Shown here: in pieces, positions 46,601 through 58,119 of the stretch
How the letters are laid out: each line of letters opens with the position of its first letter
Position numbering within the stretch: position 1 is the first letter of the stretch
Assembly (NCBI RefSeq): GCF_963966145.1
Contig: NC_091050.1
Location: forward strand, 18,476,001-18,540,000
Length of the DNA stretch: 64,000 bases
Reading direction: 5' to 3'
DNA from: Tenebrio molitor
Lineage: Eukaryota > Arthropoda > Insecta > Coleoptera > Tenebrionidae
Position numbers and translations under genes: made by a program
The notes under the pieces: generated by a model
What the model was told of the DNA's origin: nothing
The model's input: only the letters and a program-made list of their open reading frames with translations
The model's database searches: none

Positions 46601-47900
46601 CTCTACACTTCCTGTCGCAATAACAATATTCTGTCTAAAAACCGGAAGAATTCTGAAACAATTAGAAATTTCGAGTAAGTCATCCTGACCGACAATTTTT
46701 ATTACAATCTATAAATTTCAGCTCGCAGTGCGTTTATTGGACACGTAAATGCCACAACTGGAGGACTGCCAATTATAAGATCTGCTAAAGTAGAAAATAT
46801 TCTTATTAACGATTTTGACAAACACCAGAATTTGTACACCTCTGCGTCTTATCTCTACGTATGCTGGTTCAGAGCGCTTATCCTCATTGTGCACACTTCT
46901 TTTCTATTCTTTACATCTGCCATACTAATACAATTCTTGATCGTTGACAGAGGTACACATTTTTTAAATCTATTGAAATTTATTTCCAAAATACTTTGAT
47001 CTTGTAGATATATCCGCCGCACATGTTGGTTTGGTGCTTTCACAAGCTGCCATTTTCAAGAAATCTTTACAAGCCCTCTTCCGCAGAGGTATCAGAATTG
47101 AAACTGAGATAACATCAATAGAACGAATTCTAGAGTACACCAAACAGGATCAAGAACACAGAGACGGTGTCTTGGTTGAGGGTTGGCCTCAGCAAGGAGA
47201 AATAAAATTTAACAACGTTTACCTTTCCTACGACTCCGGCAACTATGTCCTGCATAATCTTAATTTTACGGTGAAACCTCAAGAAGTAATTGCCATTGTT
47301 GGTAAAACCGCTGCTGGAAAATCGTCGATAATTTCCACGATTCTGCGATTGCACAAGTTTGAAGGAAAAATATTTATAGACGGAGTCGACATAGCAACTC
47401 TTCCATTAGAGACTCTCAGATCGCATGTTTCTGTAATTTCTCAGGATCCAGCTTTATTCACGGGAACAGTTCGAGAAAACATTGACCTCACCGGAAAATA
47501 TACAGACGCTGAAATCTGGACTGCACTTAAGGCGGTCAAGTTAGAAATGCTATTTTCTAGTTTGGACCACGGGATCAGTACAGTTGAATCGAACTTAAGT
47601 CTGGGTCAAAAACAACTTCTCTGTTTGGCGAGAGCCATTATTCGCAAAAGTAAAATTTTAATTATGGATGAAGTGACCGCAAGTGTGGACCAAAAAACTG
47701 AAAACATGATACATAGATTAGTATTGGAAGAACTTGCATATTGTACGGTCATTATGATAACGCACAAATTAGATTACGTTTTGCAATATGACAAAGTCAT
47801 GGTTTTGGATAACGGCAGTGTTGTCGAGTTTGACCATCCATCTCTTTTGTTAGAAAATGTTAACGGACTATTTCACAAAATATTCAAAAAAGCCAATTAA
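43649..47900 (+). CDS. ABCC (MRP4-like) transporter B
   Basis: Nine exons with phases and lengths identical to gene A: 43649-43725, 43779-44000, 44050-44480, 44525-44681, 44859-46088, 46138-46471, 46524-46674, 46722-46952 and 47008-47900; 1241 residues. It is the closest paralogue of A, including 5' and 3' flanks. NBD1 has GSTASGKS, LSKGQ and YLLDDC, with TQNPRH at the switch position. NBD2 has GKTAAGKS, SQDPALF, LSLGQ, IMDEVTASVD and THKLDY. Most changes from A are conservative. Intron 4 (177 nt) is unlike the 316-nt intron of A, in which AAACTAGGCAAAAATGAATA and its complement form an inverted repeat (about 35070-35300), i.e. a small insertion in A. Expected role: ATP-driven export of organic anions; substrate unknown. 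Confidence 0.92.
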
Positions 47901-48098
47901 ATTTTAGGATTTGGCATTTATACTTCTTATGAGGAGATGCATGAAGACGTATTATCTGTTTTTCTTCACATAACATAATTTTTTAAAAACTGTGCTTCTT
48001 TTTCGTTCCATCTAATAGTTTAACTTCGTCTCTGTCTAAGAGAACAGTAATTGTTTAAGTGATGGTTGTGGGATTAGTAAATAATAGTTACCAATTCT

Positions 48099-48104
48099 AA
48101 TAAA
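48099..48104 (+). terminator. Poly(A) signal of ABCC gene B
   Basis: AATAAA about 200 nt after the stop codon, in the same context (CCAATTCTAATAAATAAGAT) as in gene A. Confidence 0.55.
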
Positions 48105-48739
48105 TAAGATTGCTTCTTCTTAAATGTTTGTCTTATTTATAAGTAGACACCTAAAATTAAAAGGGTTTACTCCTTCATACATTGTGCTATAGATAACGAA
48201 ATTCAAAGGATACCAAGTTATGCTATTATTTAAATAATACAGTTTCAATTACACAACCATGTAACAATGGACTAATTTAAACAAAAACAACGCACTATAA
48301 GGTCTGAATAAAAAATAAAATATCTCTAATAGAAAATTATATTTGATTTTTCTAATATGTTTGTATTTATTTTAGAATTAATACCTCCTGCCCGGTTATA
48401 GCAACCCTAGCGAAACCTTATCTGAATAAAGCCGGTTATTATTATAATCATTATTACTACCACCATTCGATAAAAAAAACAATTAATGAAGTAAGCCAAA
48501 GATTTTTTTTTTAGATTGAAAACTGACCACCATTTGTGAGACAATCGGGATATTGTCAATATCTATGCCTTCTGTGTAACTTTAAAGCCTAATTTTCGTC
48601 ACAGTGGACTCTTAAAATTATTATGGAATGTTTATTGCCTAAATTTGCCTAAGTGATAACGAACAGCACATTACCAAAAGATAATTATTATTATTAACGT
48701 ATTCAGAAAATGGCCACATTATTTTACAATATAATTAAA

Positions 48740-49170
48740 AAGAAGATATTACCATGGTTTAGCACTTAAGTGCCAAACCATGGTACTTAGTACCGTGGCT
48801 TCAAATAAATTCGGAATTAGAGTTGGCTGTGATTTTATTATGAAGTTGGTAACATGAAATTTTTAAAGGCACAGCAGTGACGTGTTAAACGTTTATTACC
48901 AACCGGTACTAGATAAAATATATAAATCATAGCATACTCTAATTCCGAATTTATTTGAAGGGACGGTATGTTTTGTCTATTAACGGTTGGTAGACTTTTT
49001 AGCACTGACAGTTGTCAATAGTTTTATGTCACGATCAGAATAAACACGTATACTGTGCCGTCAAATTTCACCGCTGTGTTGCCTTTAAAAATTGAATGTT
49101 GCCAACTTCATAATATCCTAGCCTACTCTAATTCCGGATTTATTTGAAGGCACGCTTATTACAAAACAAA
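48740..49170. mobile_element. Cluster of MITEs with CTTCAAATAAATTCGGAATT ends
   Basis: CTTCAAATAAATTCGGAATTAGAGT (about 48791) pairs with ACTCTAATTCCGAATTTATTTGAAG (about 48937-48961). A further copy of the right end lies at about 49126-49155. A short palindrome (GGTTTAGCACTTAAGTGC) precedes it. The interiors share TTGGCAACATTCAATTTTT- and AAGTTGGTAACATGAAATTT-like pieces in opposite orientations. Non-coding. Confidence 0.7.
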
Positions 49171-49231
49171 AAAATACGTCAAGGATATTTAAGCCCAAAC
49201 GTATTTCAATATTGTATTGTATTGTCCTTCT

Positions 49232-50048
49232 GTTGTGAAAATAATTACTCTAATCACAAGAAATGTCAACGAATTTGATATTTTTGTATTCAAAGCAACT
49301 TTCATGTGGAGCGATTGTCTTCGGTTCTTAGGTTAGGTACTATTGCGAGCAAAAAAGTGGGATATCAAACTTCTGTCATTTTTGCAGTTCGATGTAGTTC
49401 AAGCTTTATTGTCATTTTGCCTTTGATTATTGTCATAGAAATTTGACATTATTCTAGCTGAGACTTTAAAAATTTATTTTATACTACTCCTATTTTCCTT
49501 TTCCAAGTGTCCTCTTCTTTCGAAAAAGATAAATTTTGATTGAGACTTTGCATTAAATAAATATTCAGTACGTGCTTATTTACACTCATTCCATACAACC
49601 TACAATACTTAATGACAACGTCAATCAATTCAAAGTAGGGTTAGTAACAGATAAGGGTCATTTCGCAGAAAACGTCAAGACAGTGATGTTGATGTCCCAC
49701 TTTTTTTGCTCGCAATGGTACCTGTTATATGTCTATATGAAAATCGCCGCCTTAGTTATTTTGCATCATTATTTTAATTCAAGGTGAACCATGTTTTATG
49801 TTTTTCTAAACCAAAAAACAGTATCCACATTAACTTTGCAAATGTATTGTGGGTTGCATTTTCAATTCCGGCTCATTATCACTCGTGAAGAGTGATTATT
49901 CGGAAAAGTAAAATTGTTACCTATAATAATAATAATAAAGCACAAATGAGATTATATTTTTGAATCTGACAAGGTTTTGGTTTTGGACCACGGCGGTGTT
50001 GTTGACTTTGACGGTTCATTTCCTTTGTAATATGAAAGGGCTATATAA
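49232..50048 (+). pseudogene. ABCC gene remnant
   Basis: 49232-49333 matches exon 3 of gene B (GKIITLVTRDVNEFDIYVLK region, with AATAATTACTCTAATCACAA). 49722-49785 continues that exon's end (ATGTCTATATGAAAATCGCC...TTAATTCAAGGTGAAC), after interruption by a MITE. 49895-50048 is a degraded NBD2 end (TTATTCGGAAAAGTAAAATT, AAGGTTTTGGTTTTGGACCA). Exons 4-8 and both Walker A motifs are gone. This is an extra array member, mostly deleted. Confidence 0.75.
49335..49722. mobile_element. MITE inserted in ABCC remnant
   Basis: TIR GGTACTATTGCGAGCAAAAA...GTGGGATATCAA pairs with TTGATGTCCCAC...TTTTTGCTCGCAATGGTACC, a 388-bp element splitting the former exon 3. The interior open frame (49572-49787) shows no transposase character. 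Confidence 0.8.
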
Positions 50049-50485
50049 TTGACAGATAACCTTATTTTAAAAAACATTTTAGCGATAGATATTAACGTAT
50101 TATCTTTGAAGATAAGTATAGTGTTGAATGCTTTATACTTAAGTAATAGTTATTTACTTTATACCACAGTACCATAGAGTTCCAGTTTGAGCTAATAATA
50201 ATAACAATAATAATACATATAATTATCCGTCATTTCCTATCTTCTTGCATTAAACACAAACCAAATGTTTATCAACTGAAAATTTTAAAATTATCATTTT
50301 ATTTGAAGGTCTTTTGAAAATTATAAATAACATTAATACAAATGCAAGTCTAAAATATGTAGTGTTTCAAATTTATTCGTCAAACAAAAATATCAACAGA
50401 ATATTTTTAAAGTGTTCTCGATAGAACTAAAACAAGGACAGAAAAAGACCTAAAATTGTTGATCCGGTTACAAAACTGTATAACA

Positions 50486-53400
50486 ATGGACTATCTTAAA
50501 GCAAAACGAAGAACTATAAATCCTGAAGAAAAAACCAAATTCGTCTTAACATTCTTTTTCGTGTAAGTATGTTTACATGTCAGTCTCGTGACTGTTTAAA
50601 TTAATTGTAGACACATGAGAAAGCTCTTTTGGGATGGTTTCAAGAAAGAACTGAATGAAGATGACATATATGAAGTGCGTCCTTCTTATCAATCACAGAA
50701 ATTGGGAAATAAATTGGAGAAACATTGGGATAAACAAAAAGCACCATCACTGCTTCTTCTTTTGTGGAGATGTTTCGGAAAATTGTATCTAATCATTGCA
50801 ATTTCTCAATTAATACCAATTACGATCACGTATGTACGTAAAAAATTGAAATACACATAATTTTACTGCATTCAACTTTTCCAGAATTTTACGGCTAAGA
50901 GTTTTAAAGAATTTTGTCTCATACTTTACCACCGGCCACAATAATTTTACTAAAGTTGAAGCAAGCTTCCTTGGAGCTTCATTTGTTATTATAAAATTTG
51001 TTCAAATTGTGTACGCCAATAATTTTCGACTGAGCCTTGAAACATTGGGGATTAAAATCCGGTCAGCTTTAACATCTCTGATCTACAGAAAAGTGCTAAA
51101 GATAAACTTATCTCAACTGGATATATCCGTCGGAAAGATAATCACTCTCATTACCAGAGACGTTAACGATTTTGATATTTATGTAACATATTCCACCCTC
51201 TTGTGGTCCGATTTACTTCAGCTGTTAATAACGTGTTATGCTATATACAGGGAAATAGGTCCGTTGGTTCTCATTATCGTCGCTATCGTATGTATCATCA
51301 TATTAATCCAAGGTAAATGAAAAATAATTGTTTCACAGTTTTGTAACTTTACTTCTAGTGTTCTTGGCAAAGCTGCTGTCTTCATTCAAACTGAAAACTT
51401 TGAAGAAAACAGACCAGCGGTATCAAGTAACCAAAGAGATGCTAGATGCCATTACACTAATAAAATTATTGAATTGGGGTGACTGTTACAAAAAGAAAAT
51501 TTCAAAAACTAGGAAGTAAGTAGCAATGGCTTAACCACAATTGAAAATATAGTTTCAAATAGCTTATCATTTTGTACTTACCCTTTCTTTTTCTTTAGGG
51601 AAGAAGTTTCCTTTATTTACAAAGTTTATTTATTGTTAGTTGCTAAATTTACGCTTTCTGATTTTATTCTGAACGTAGCAACTTATACTTTCATAGTTGG
51701 TTCACTCTGGTTTGGAAAGCAGATCAAAATTCAGACCATATTTTTCCTAATAGACAGTTTGAACGTTTTATCAACACCCTTGAAAATACGTATTCCCAGA
51801 GGAATGCACGAAGTAATAAAATTATTTGTTGTGATTAGAAGAATTGAACAACTCCTAAAAACTCCAAATGCGCAGTTACCATCTAAGCGTGATTGTAAAA
51901 ACGAAACTTTTCAAAATATAACATTGTCAAACTTAGATGTGTACGTCAAAAACCAGAAAATATTTGAAAATGTTAATTTGGACATTTGCAATGGACTGAA
52001 TGTATTGACTGGACCTATCGGAAGCGGAAAGAGCGTGCTAATGCAAATTTTACTGCAAGAGTATCAGATAGATAGAGGAAGCATGACCATTACTAGCAAA
52101 ATTTCTTATGCTTCTGAACAACCTTGGTTATTCCCATCCACAATCAAGCAAAATATTTTAGTTGGAGCAAAGTATGACAAGGAGCGATATCTCGCGGTCC
52201 TCCAAGTGTGCGCTCTTCTGCCAGACTTGCACCACCTCCAAAGAGGTGACACTCTCATTATTGCCGATAGAGGAACCAACTTAAGCAAAGGACAACAAAG
52301 CAGAATTAATTTGGCAAGAGCTATCTATCGAGACAGCGAAATTTATCTCTTGGACGGTTGCCTATCTAATTTGGACGTTCTCGTTGCTGACTATATTTTT
52401 GAAAAATGTATCAAACAGTTTTTGAAGGACAAGTTGGTCATCCTGGTTACGCAAAACCCAAAACATATTAGCAGGGCCGATAGTGTCATAACTTTAAGTA
52501 ATCAAACTGCACAACTGGCACCAGTTTCAGCTGGAAGTTTTCCACCTGAACTTTGCAATACAATGAGGGATCAGAAGAAATCAGAAAATAAAATAACAGA
52601 AGAAGAAGAAGAAGAAGAAGAAGATGAGCTTCATGAAACAATGAATTTGCTAGCAGAGACACAGTTAGACAAAAATATATACCAAGAAATGGTAGAAGGC
52701 GGAAGGCTTAAATTTCAAAAATATGTGACGTATGTGCAAAAAGGGGGCGGATTAATTTCATTTTTTGTTGTATGTATCGTATTCGTTCTGGCGCAGTTTT
52801 CTAAAATTGGTATGCAGAAATTGGAAAATAATTGGTATGTCCAAATTTTTCTAAAATTTAGATCAATATGATTTCTTCTAGGCTTAAAACTGAAGAACAA
52901 ATCCACAATTATGAAACTTACAACAATTCCCAAGGAGAAAATTATGAACAGGCAATCCAGGAGCGTAGCAAAATGATTTACATGTTACCACTTGTTTCAG
53001 TGATCGTAGCAATAACCAAATTCTTGCAGGGAACCATATTTTTCAGGCTTGCCACTAAAGCTTCAATAAATTTCCACAGATCACTTGCAACAACCATTAT
53101 CGATGCTTCAATGGAATTTTTTCACATTCACTACGTAGGAAATATTTTGAACAGATTTTCAGAAGATTTATTGTACATAGATGAAATAGTCCCTTACTCG
53201 ATGTACCTCTTTCTAAACGTACGATTTTATATGTTCATTGTCCTAAATAATTTCGATTTAGGGAATTGTAGAAGTTATTGGAATCACAGTCTTTGTGGGA
53301 ACCGTCAATAAAACATTTCTGGTAGTTGCCTTGGCGTTTTGCATACTAACCCTACTGACAGCTATTGTCATCTCAAGGACTGGAAGAGCGCTCAAACGAG

Positions 53401-54620
53401 TGGAAATTTCAAGTAAACGACCATTTGTCCACAGTAATCTCTGTTTTCAGGCCGCAGTTCATTGATTGGCCGAGTAAGTGCCACTCCTGAAGGCCTACCG
53501 ACAATAAGATCTGCAAATTTGCAAAATATTCTAGTCAAAGAGTTCGACAGACATCTGGATTTGTACACTTCTGCGTCTTACCTCTACATGTGCTGGTTAA
53601 GAACAGTAGTTTTTATTGAACAGTTCTATTTTATAGTCTTCACAACGATTATAGTGATTGTTGTCTTGATCATTGATGAAGGTACAAACATTTATTAAGC
53701 GACCATTATTTTGTAACAGACTAATAATTGTTTCAGATATATCTGCTGCACATGTTGGTCTTGTTCTTACGCAGCTTACTATTTTCCATGGTGGATTTTA
53801 AATAGCGTTAGTCACAAGTGTAAAAATGGAAGTTGAAATGATAGCAGTAGAACGAATTCTAGAATATACTACACAGAAAATAGAATATAAAGGTGGAGTC
53901 GCGGTTGAACACTGGCCCCAACAACACCAAATCAAATTCGACAATGTGAGCCTTTCCTACAACTTCGTTCTGCGTGATTTAAATTTTACGGTTGAACCTC
54001 AGGACAAGGTTGCCATTGTAGGCAGAACTGCTGCTGGGAAATCGTCGATAATTTCCACGATCCTGCGATTGCAAAAATTCGAAGGAAAAATACTTATAGA
54101 CGGAGTGGACATCACTACTCTTCCGTTGGACACTGTCAGAGCTAATATTTCTGTCATTTGGCAGGATCCTGTTCTGTTCACGGGAACGGTACGGGAAAAT
54201 ATTGATCTAGCCGGAAAATATACAGACGATGAAATCTGGAATGTACTCAGGATTGTTAACTTAAATGAACTCTTTCCCAACCTAGACCACCGGATTACTA
54301 GTGCCCATTTGAATTTAAGTCTAGGTCAGAAACAACTTCTTTGTCTGGCGAGGGTGATCATTTGTAATAATAAAATTGTCATTATGGATGAAGTGACAGC
54401 AAACGTCGACAAAAAGACTGAAATAATGATACACAACATTGTACGAAAAGAATTTGCGTCTTGTACGGTAATCTTGATAACACACAAGTTAGATTACGTT
54501 CTTGAATACGACAAGGTGATGGTTTTGGATGGTGGTAGCATTGTTGAATTTGATCGCCCAACTGTCTTGTTAAATAATCAGAATGGATTATTGTACAGAA
54601 TGTACAAAAAAATTACATAA
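50486..54620 (+). pseudogene. ABCC (MRP4-like) transporter C, in-frame stop before NBD2
   Basis: Exons: 50486-50562, 50611-50829, 50885-51312, 51359-51515, 51599-52834, 52882-53218, 53262-53412, 53451-53681 and 53737-54620, same phases as D. All is open until TAA at 53799-53801, 65 nt into exon 9. The product would be 966 residues without NBD2, which is otherwise intact downstream (GRTAAGKSS, WQDPVLF, LSLGQ, IMDEVTANVD, THKLDY; 3 codons shorter than D before FVLRD). The stop sits in a patch of about 33 nt that differs strongly from D without length change. NBD1 has a canonical Walker A GPIGSGKS, but the second Walker B Asp is Gly (LLDGC) and the switch His is missing (TQNPKH). A Glu run precedes TMD2. 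It may be a pseudogene, a truncated transporter or an assembly error. Confidence 0.8.
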
Positions 54621-54922
54621 CTTCCAAAATTTCAATATTTTTCTGGTGTATAAATTAGATGTTTTTTAATATTTTTGAAATTGTTGCAAAGTGCATTAAC
54701 TCCAAATTATATTAAGTCATAAGTTTGAAAAAGCAAAGGTCATTATGATTGTGGGTGATGGGTAAATTGTTAATGTTAATATGATATTTACTGTCTGTAG
54801 AATAGATTTTAAAAATGTACGGTCATTATAATAACTCACAGGCTGTGTTTACATTGTATGCTGTACTATATTTGTAAACAAACACCGCCTGTTGCCATTG
54901 TGAATGCATAGAATTTGTGTTC

Positions 54923-54928
54923 AAATAA
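54923..54928 (+). terminator. Possible poly(A) signal of ABCC C
   Basis: AATAAA in GTTCAAATAAAAATG about 300 nt after the NBD2 stop. A matching ATTCAAATAAAAGTG lies at 62737-62742 after gene D. Confidence 0.4.
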
Positions 54929-55189
54929 AAATGTGGTTGTATGCATACAATGTTGTTTTCACATTTACTTCCTATTATTATTATTATTATTAGTTATTGA
55001 TAAAATAATATACTACCCAAGAGTTTAATTGTGATCATACACTCCGTATATTCTATCTACTGGGTACCACAAAATTACCAGGACGCTGTTAACTAGTCAT
55101 TAAAACATCAGGTAAAAATGTTTAAAAAAATAAATCTTCTTTTTTGTAGAAGATATATGGCAACATTTATAGTAATTAACGTTATAAGT

Positions 55190-55931
55190 CCGGGAACTCA
55201 TAGTTTACAGTACGAGTTAGACGTTTAAGGACGAGGCGACGAAGGAGCCGAGTCTTGAAACTCGAAACGAGTACTGTAAAAAGAGTTCACGGACGAATGT
55301 CGTTATGTATTTTATTTCATCCTGCCTCAAATTTCGTTTGAAAGAAACATTGAAATTAATTTCAAAATAATTCAACAAAAGCTCCAAATCTAGTCACATT
55401 TTTGGAACATGATTAGCAACGGCTGTTTGGCAATTGTTTATTCTGTTGAAATAATTTGGTGCGTCAAAATGACTTTTAAAGCAAATCCTCCAGAAATTGT
55501 AAGAAATCTGCAGAAGCCTGTGCTGAATTAATACCTAGCAGGAGTAGCAAGTCTGGTGAAAGGTATCACCAACAATTCAGCCATTTTTGTAAATGGAAAT
55601 CAGAAAATAATGTGAAGAAAATTACGGAAGAGGTTACGCTGGCTGGCCTATTTTTTAGATTTGGTTTAAATGGTTGTATTATTTTATTTGTGAACTAACG
55701 TTTTTAGTCTGGGAAAGTAAGTGCATCATCTTCTTTGTGGCCGAAATAGTTAATTTGTATTTAGATCTAGTTTTGAATAAAACATTTCTTAAACCTGAAT
55801 AATTGTTATTGCGATTGTTACTTTTGTGTTTCCAATAGCAACACTTAACCGGCGTCCGGCCGTTTTTTGCGTTTTCCCGGATTCAAACTGATGACGTAAA
55901 GTATTGAAATTTGACACAGGATGAAATAAAA
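55190..55931. mobile_element. Hairpin plus inverted-repeat unit with recombinase-like fragment
   Basis: A hairpin (about 55192-55302) pairs GTCCGGGAACTC with GAGTTCACGGAC and ACAGTACGAGTT with ACGAGTACTGTA around GAGGCGACGAAGGAGCCGAG. Next to it a unit is bounded by TTTTATTTCATCCTG (55310-55324) and its exact complement (55917-55931). Inside, about 55505-55665 (+) encodes ELIPSRSSKSGERYHQQFSH then FCKWKSENNVKKITEEV, alike in pattern to SLLPKKSRDAYYKEINYFNN in the 22.7-kb element. No catalytic recombinase domain is present. Confidence 0.6.
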
Positions 55932-56529
55932 AATATTCTATATTGTATAGTCTGTCTCAATTCTGAATTTCCACCAATACTGTACGTTGTACTACGTTGT
56001 ACTACGTTGGAAATACAACCGGCAACACTGTTTGGTGAAAAATGCGTAAGATTATATTTGTTAGGTTATTTGTCATTTTCCGTTTTTACAATTCAAAATT
56101 TTAAAAATGCAGCAAGTAGGTAGAAAATCAAATTCTAAAAGCAAAATAAACTTATGAACTAATTTTAATGTTTTCGAATCATGTTTATAAAATAATTACA
56201 TTGCCAACTTTGGTTATAAGAATCCCCAATTTAGAAATATTTTTATTTTTCCAACATTACATCATTCATTGGAAATTTAGAATTGTGACAAACTATATTC
56301 TAATAGTTTGGAAATATTTCATTTTTGTTGTATCCATGGAAATAACAAAGAAAAATCAGAGCTATGTTGTCATACGATATTTGAGGTAAAACCGACGTAA
56401 AATCACTTCTTGGAAATGCTGGAAATAATGAAGTAAATAATTGATCACAATCATTTAGAATTATTATCCCACTGGCTAGTAAATGACAAATAGTCAAAAT
56501 CTTTTTTAATATTTAAAACAAACGAGATC

Positions 56530-56655
56530 AAAGCTGCACCTTTTGAGCCCCATATCTTCAAATCTATTAGGTATAGAATTTTTTAATTATTTTTTAACAT
56601 GAGTTGAGATTGCCCCATTGAGTTGTTCCGCGAATTTTGGGGCACCTAGTTTACA
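56530..56655 (-). repeat. Element end, GGTGCCCCAAAATTCGCGGA type (inverted copy)
   Basis: Reverse complement of the segment beginning at 57717: GGTGCCCCAAAATTCGCGGA, AACTCAATGGGGCAA, TCTAAAAA..TAC and AGATTTGAAGATATGGGG, in that order. The two copies face away across about 1.06 kb. Likely fragments of one DNA transposon family. No ORF. Confidence 0.65.
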
Positions 56656-56992
56656 TATTGTAACAGTAATTACAAACAAGGACAAAATGCAAATTTTGAT
56701 ATCACGATTTTAAGTGTGTTCTTATTTTTAAAATAATTGTTGATAAAACAGCGATAGTAACGATAGTAACAGTCTACATTTAGTGTGTTATCATGTGCAT
56801 TACTTAGAGTTTTTACCGATAAAAAAAAGTAAGTCAAAAGAACATTTTATTTAAATCTTATGCAAGTTTATAGAGTAGACAAATATTGGCAGTGTATAAT
56901 TAATAATAATCATCCATTACCTAAAACCGAAACAAAGAAATATAAACAGAGAAGTATAAATAAACTTCCTCTTGTTTCCCTTTTTCAAGTAA

Positions 56993-57242
56993 GAACACTT
57001 CTGTGCAATAAAATTAAGCACGAGTCTTATGACTAATTTGCACAGTATTTTAGTTGTATAACACGGATCTATGGTAATTGAATTGATAAAACATTTGAAA
57101 ACATTTTTGAATTGTTGTCTAAATGACGCAGCATTTTGACATTCCTAAAAAAAACATAAATATTTTGTTGATAGGAATTTCGTCATGTCCCGTTGAAACT
57201 AAAAAATATTTGCTGTGCTTAATTTTATTGCACAGAAGTGTA
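56993..57242. mobile_element. MITE with 28-bp TIR
   Basis: ACACTTCTGTGCAATAAAAT...TAAGCAC pairs with GTGCTTA...ATTTTATTGCACAGAAGTGT at the other end. It is 250 bp and non-coding. Confidence 0.8.
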
Positions 57243-57335
57243 CATAGTTAGGTGTCAGGTATCTCAATGTAAAAAATTTTAGACACAACAGAAATCCCTT
57301 TGAAATCGGTCTCACTGGAACACTGGTCCCAACAA

Positions 57336-57565
57336 CAGGGTCATTATAAATGATTGTACCATCGTAGTAGGCGTTGGTGGCTTATTTGAATGTGCCGCAA
57401 GCTTCATAATATGAGTGAGACTAGTATCGCCGATAGGTAGCGCTACTGGCGGTAGTGGAAATCTGTCTACTAGTTTGTCTAACGTTGCGAGGCTGGCGGC
57501 ACATCCAAATTTTGTATGGGTTTTCAACGCCAACTGCGATGGTAAAATCATTTATAATGATCCTG
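57336..57565. mobile_element. MITE, second copy of the 4.4-kb element
   Basis: CAGGGTCATTATAAATGATT / AATCATTTATAATGATCCTG ends. The interior matches 4421-4648 over its length (GAGTGAGACTAGTATCGCCG, TGCGAGGCTGGCGGCACATC). Inserted directly before an ABCC NBD2 fragment. Confidence 0.85.
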
Positions 57566-57574
57566 TAGAATTCG

Positions 57575-57722
57575 AAAATGTGTGTCAATCATTTTGAATG
57601 AATTTACTGTTAAGCCTCATCAAATGGTCGCTGTGGTTGGTAGAACTGCTGCCGAAAGTTGTCAATCATGTCGACGATCATGCGATTGCACAAATTTAAA
57701 GGAAACATTCTTATACTGGGTG
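57575..57722 (+). pseudogene. ABCC NBD2 fragment
   Basis: A remnant of the start of NBD2: FENV, then NEFTVKPHQMVAVVGRTAA, with the Walker A broken (GRTAAES in place of GRTAAGKSS). TCGACGATCATGCGATTGCA and AATTTAAAGGAAACATTCTT follow, in another frame (compare STILRLHKFEGKIF). It is flanked by a MITE on the left and a GGTGCCCC element on the right. A sixth array member, nearly lost. Confidence 0.75.
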
Positions 57723-57845
57723 CCCCAAAATTCGCGGAACTCAATGGGGCAATGTCAACTTATGTTAGAAAAAAATGAGAAAAATACTAAAAAAAATCTA
57801 TACCTCTTAGATTTGAAGATATGGGGGCTATTTTTGAAGCTCATG
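57717..57845 (+). repeat. Element end, GGTGCCCCAAAATTCGCGGA type
   Basis: GGGTGCCCCAAAATTCGCGG followed by AACTCAATGGGGCAATGTCA and AGATTTGAAGATATGGGGGC, the inverse of 56530-56655. It ends the ABCC fragment at 57575-57722. Confidence 0.65.
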
Positions 57846-58119
57846 TGTGCAAAATTTTATCAAGATCGGAGTAAAACTGTAGATTTGCATTCAAAATAGA
57901 CAAACAACCAGATATTCAGTTTTACATAGATTTGAGGGTCTTTTAAAAATTGTAAATAACGTTAATACAAATGCAAGACTGAAATATGCAGCATTTTAAT
58001 ATTATTCGTTTTAGACCAAAATATTAACATATTATTTAAAAGATAATGTTCTTGATAGAACCAAAACAAGGACACAAAAAGACCTAAAATAGTTGATTCG
58101 GTTACACAACTGCGTAGCA

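Noticed and set aside
49920..49945. ATA/AAT trinucleotide run as a possible CRISPR or satellite signal
   Set aside because: A short microsatellite only; no spacer structure.
52106..52288. Minus-strand frames within ABCC exons (also 35627-35824, 45156-45353, 61631-61942)
   Set aside because: Antisense shadows of conserved NBD coding sequence; they recur only because the plus-strand exons are conserved.
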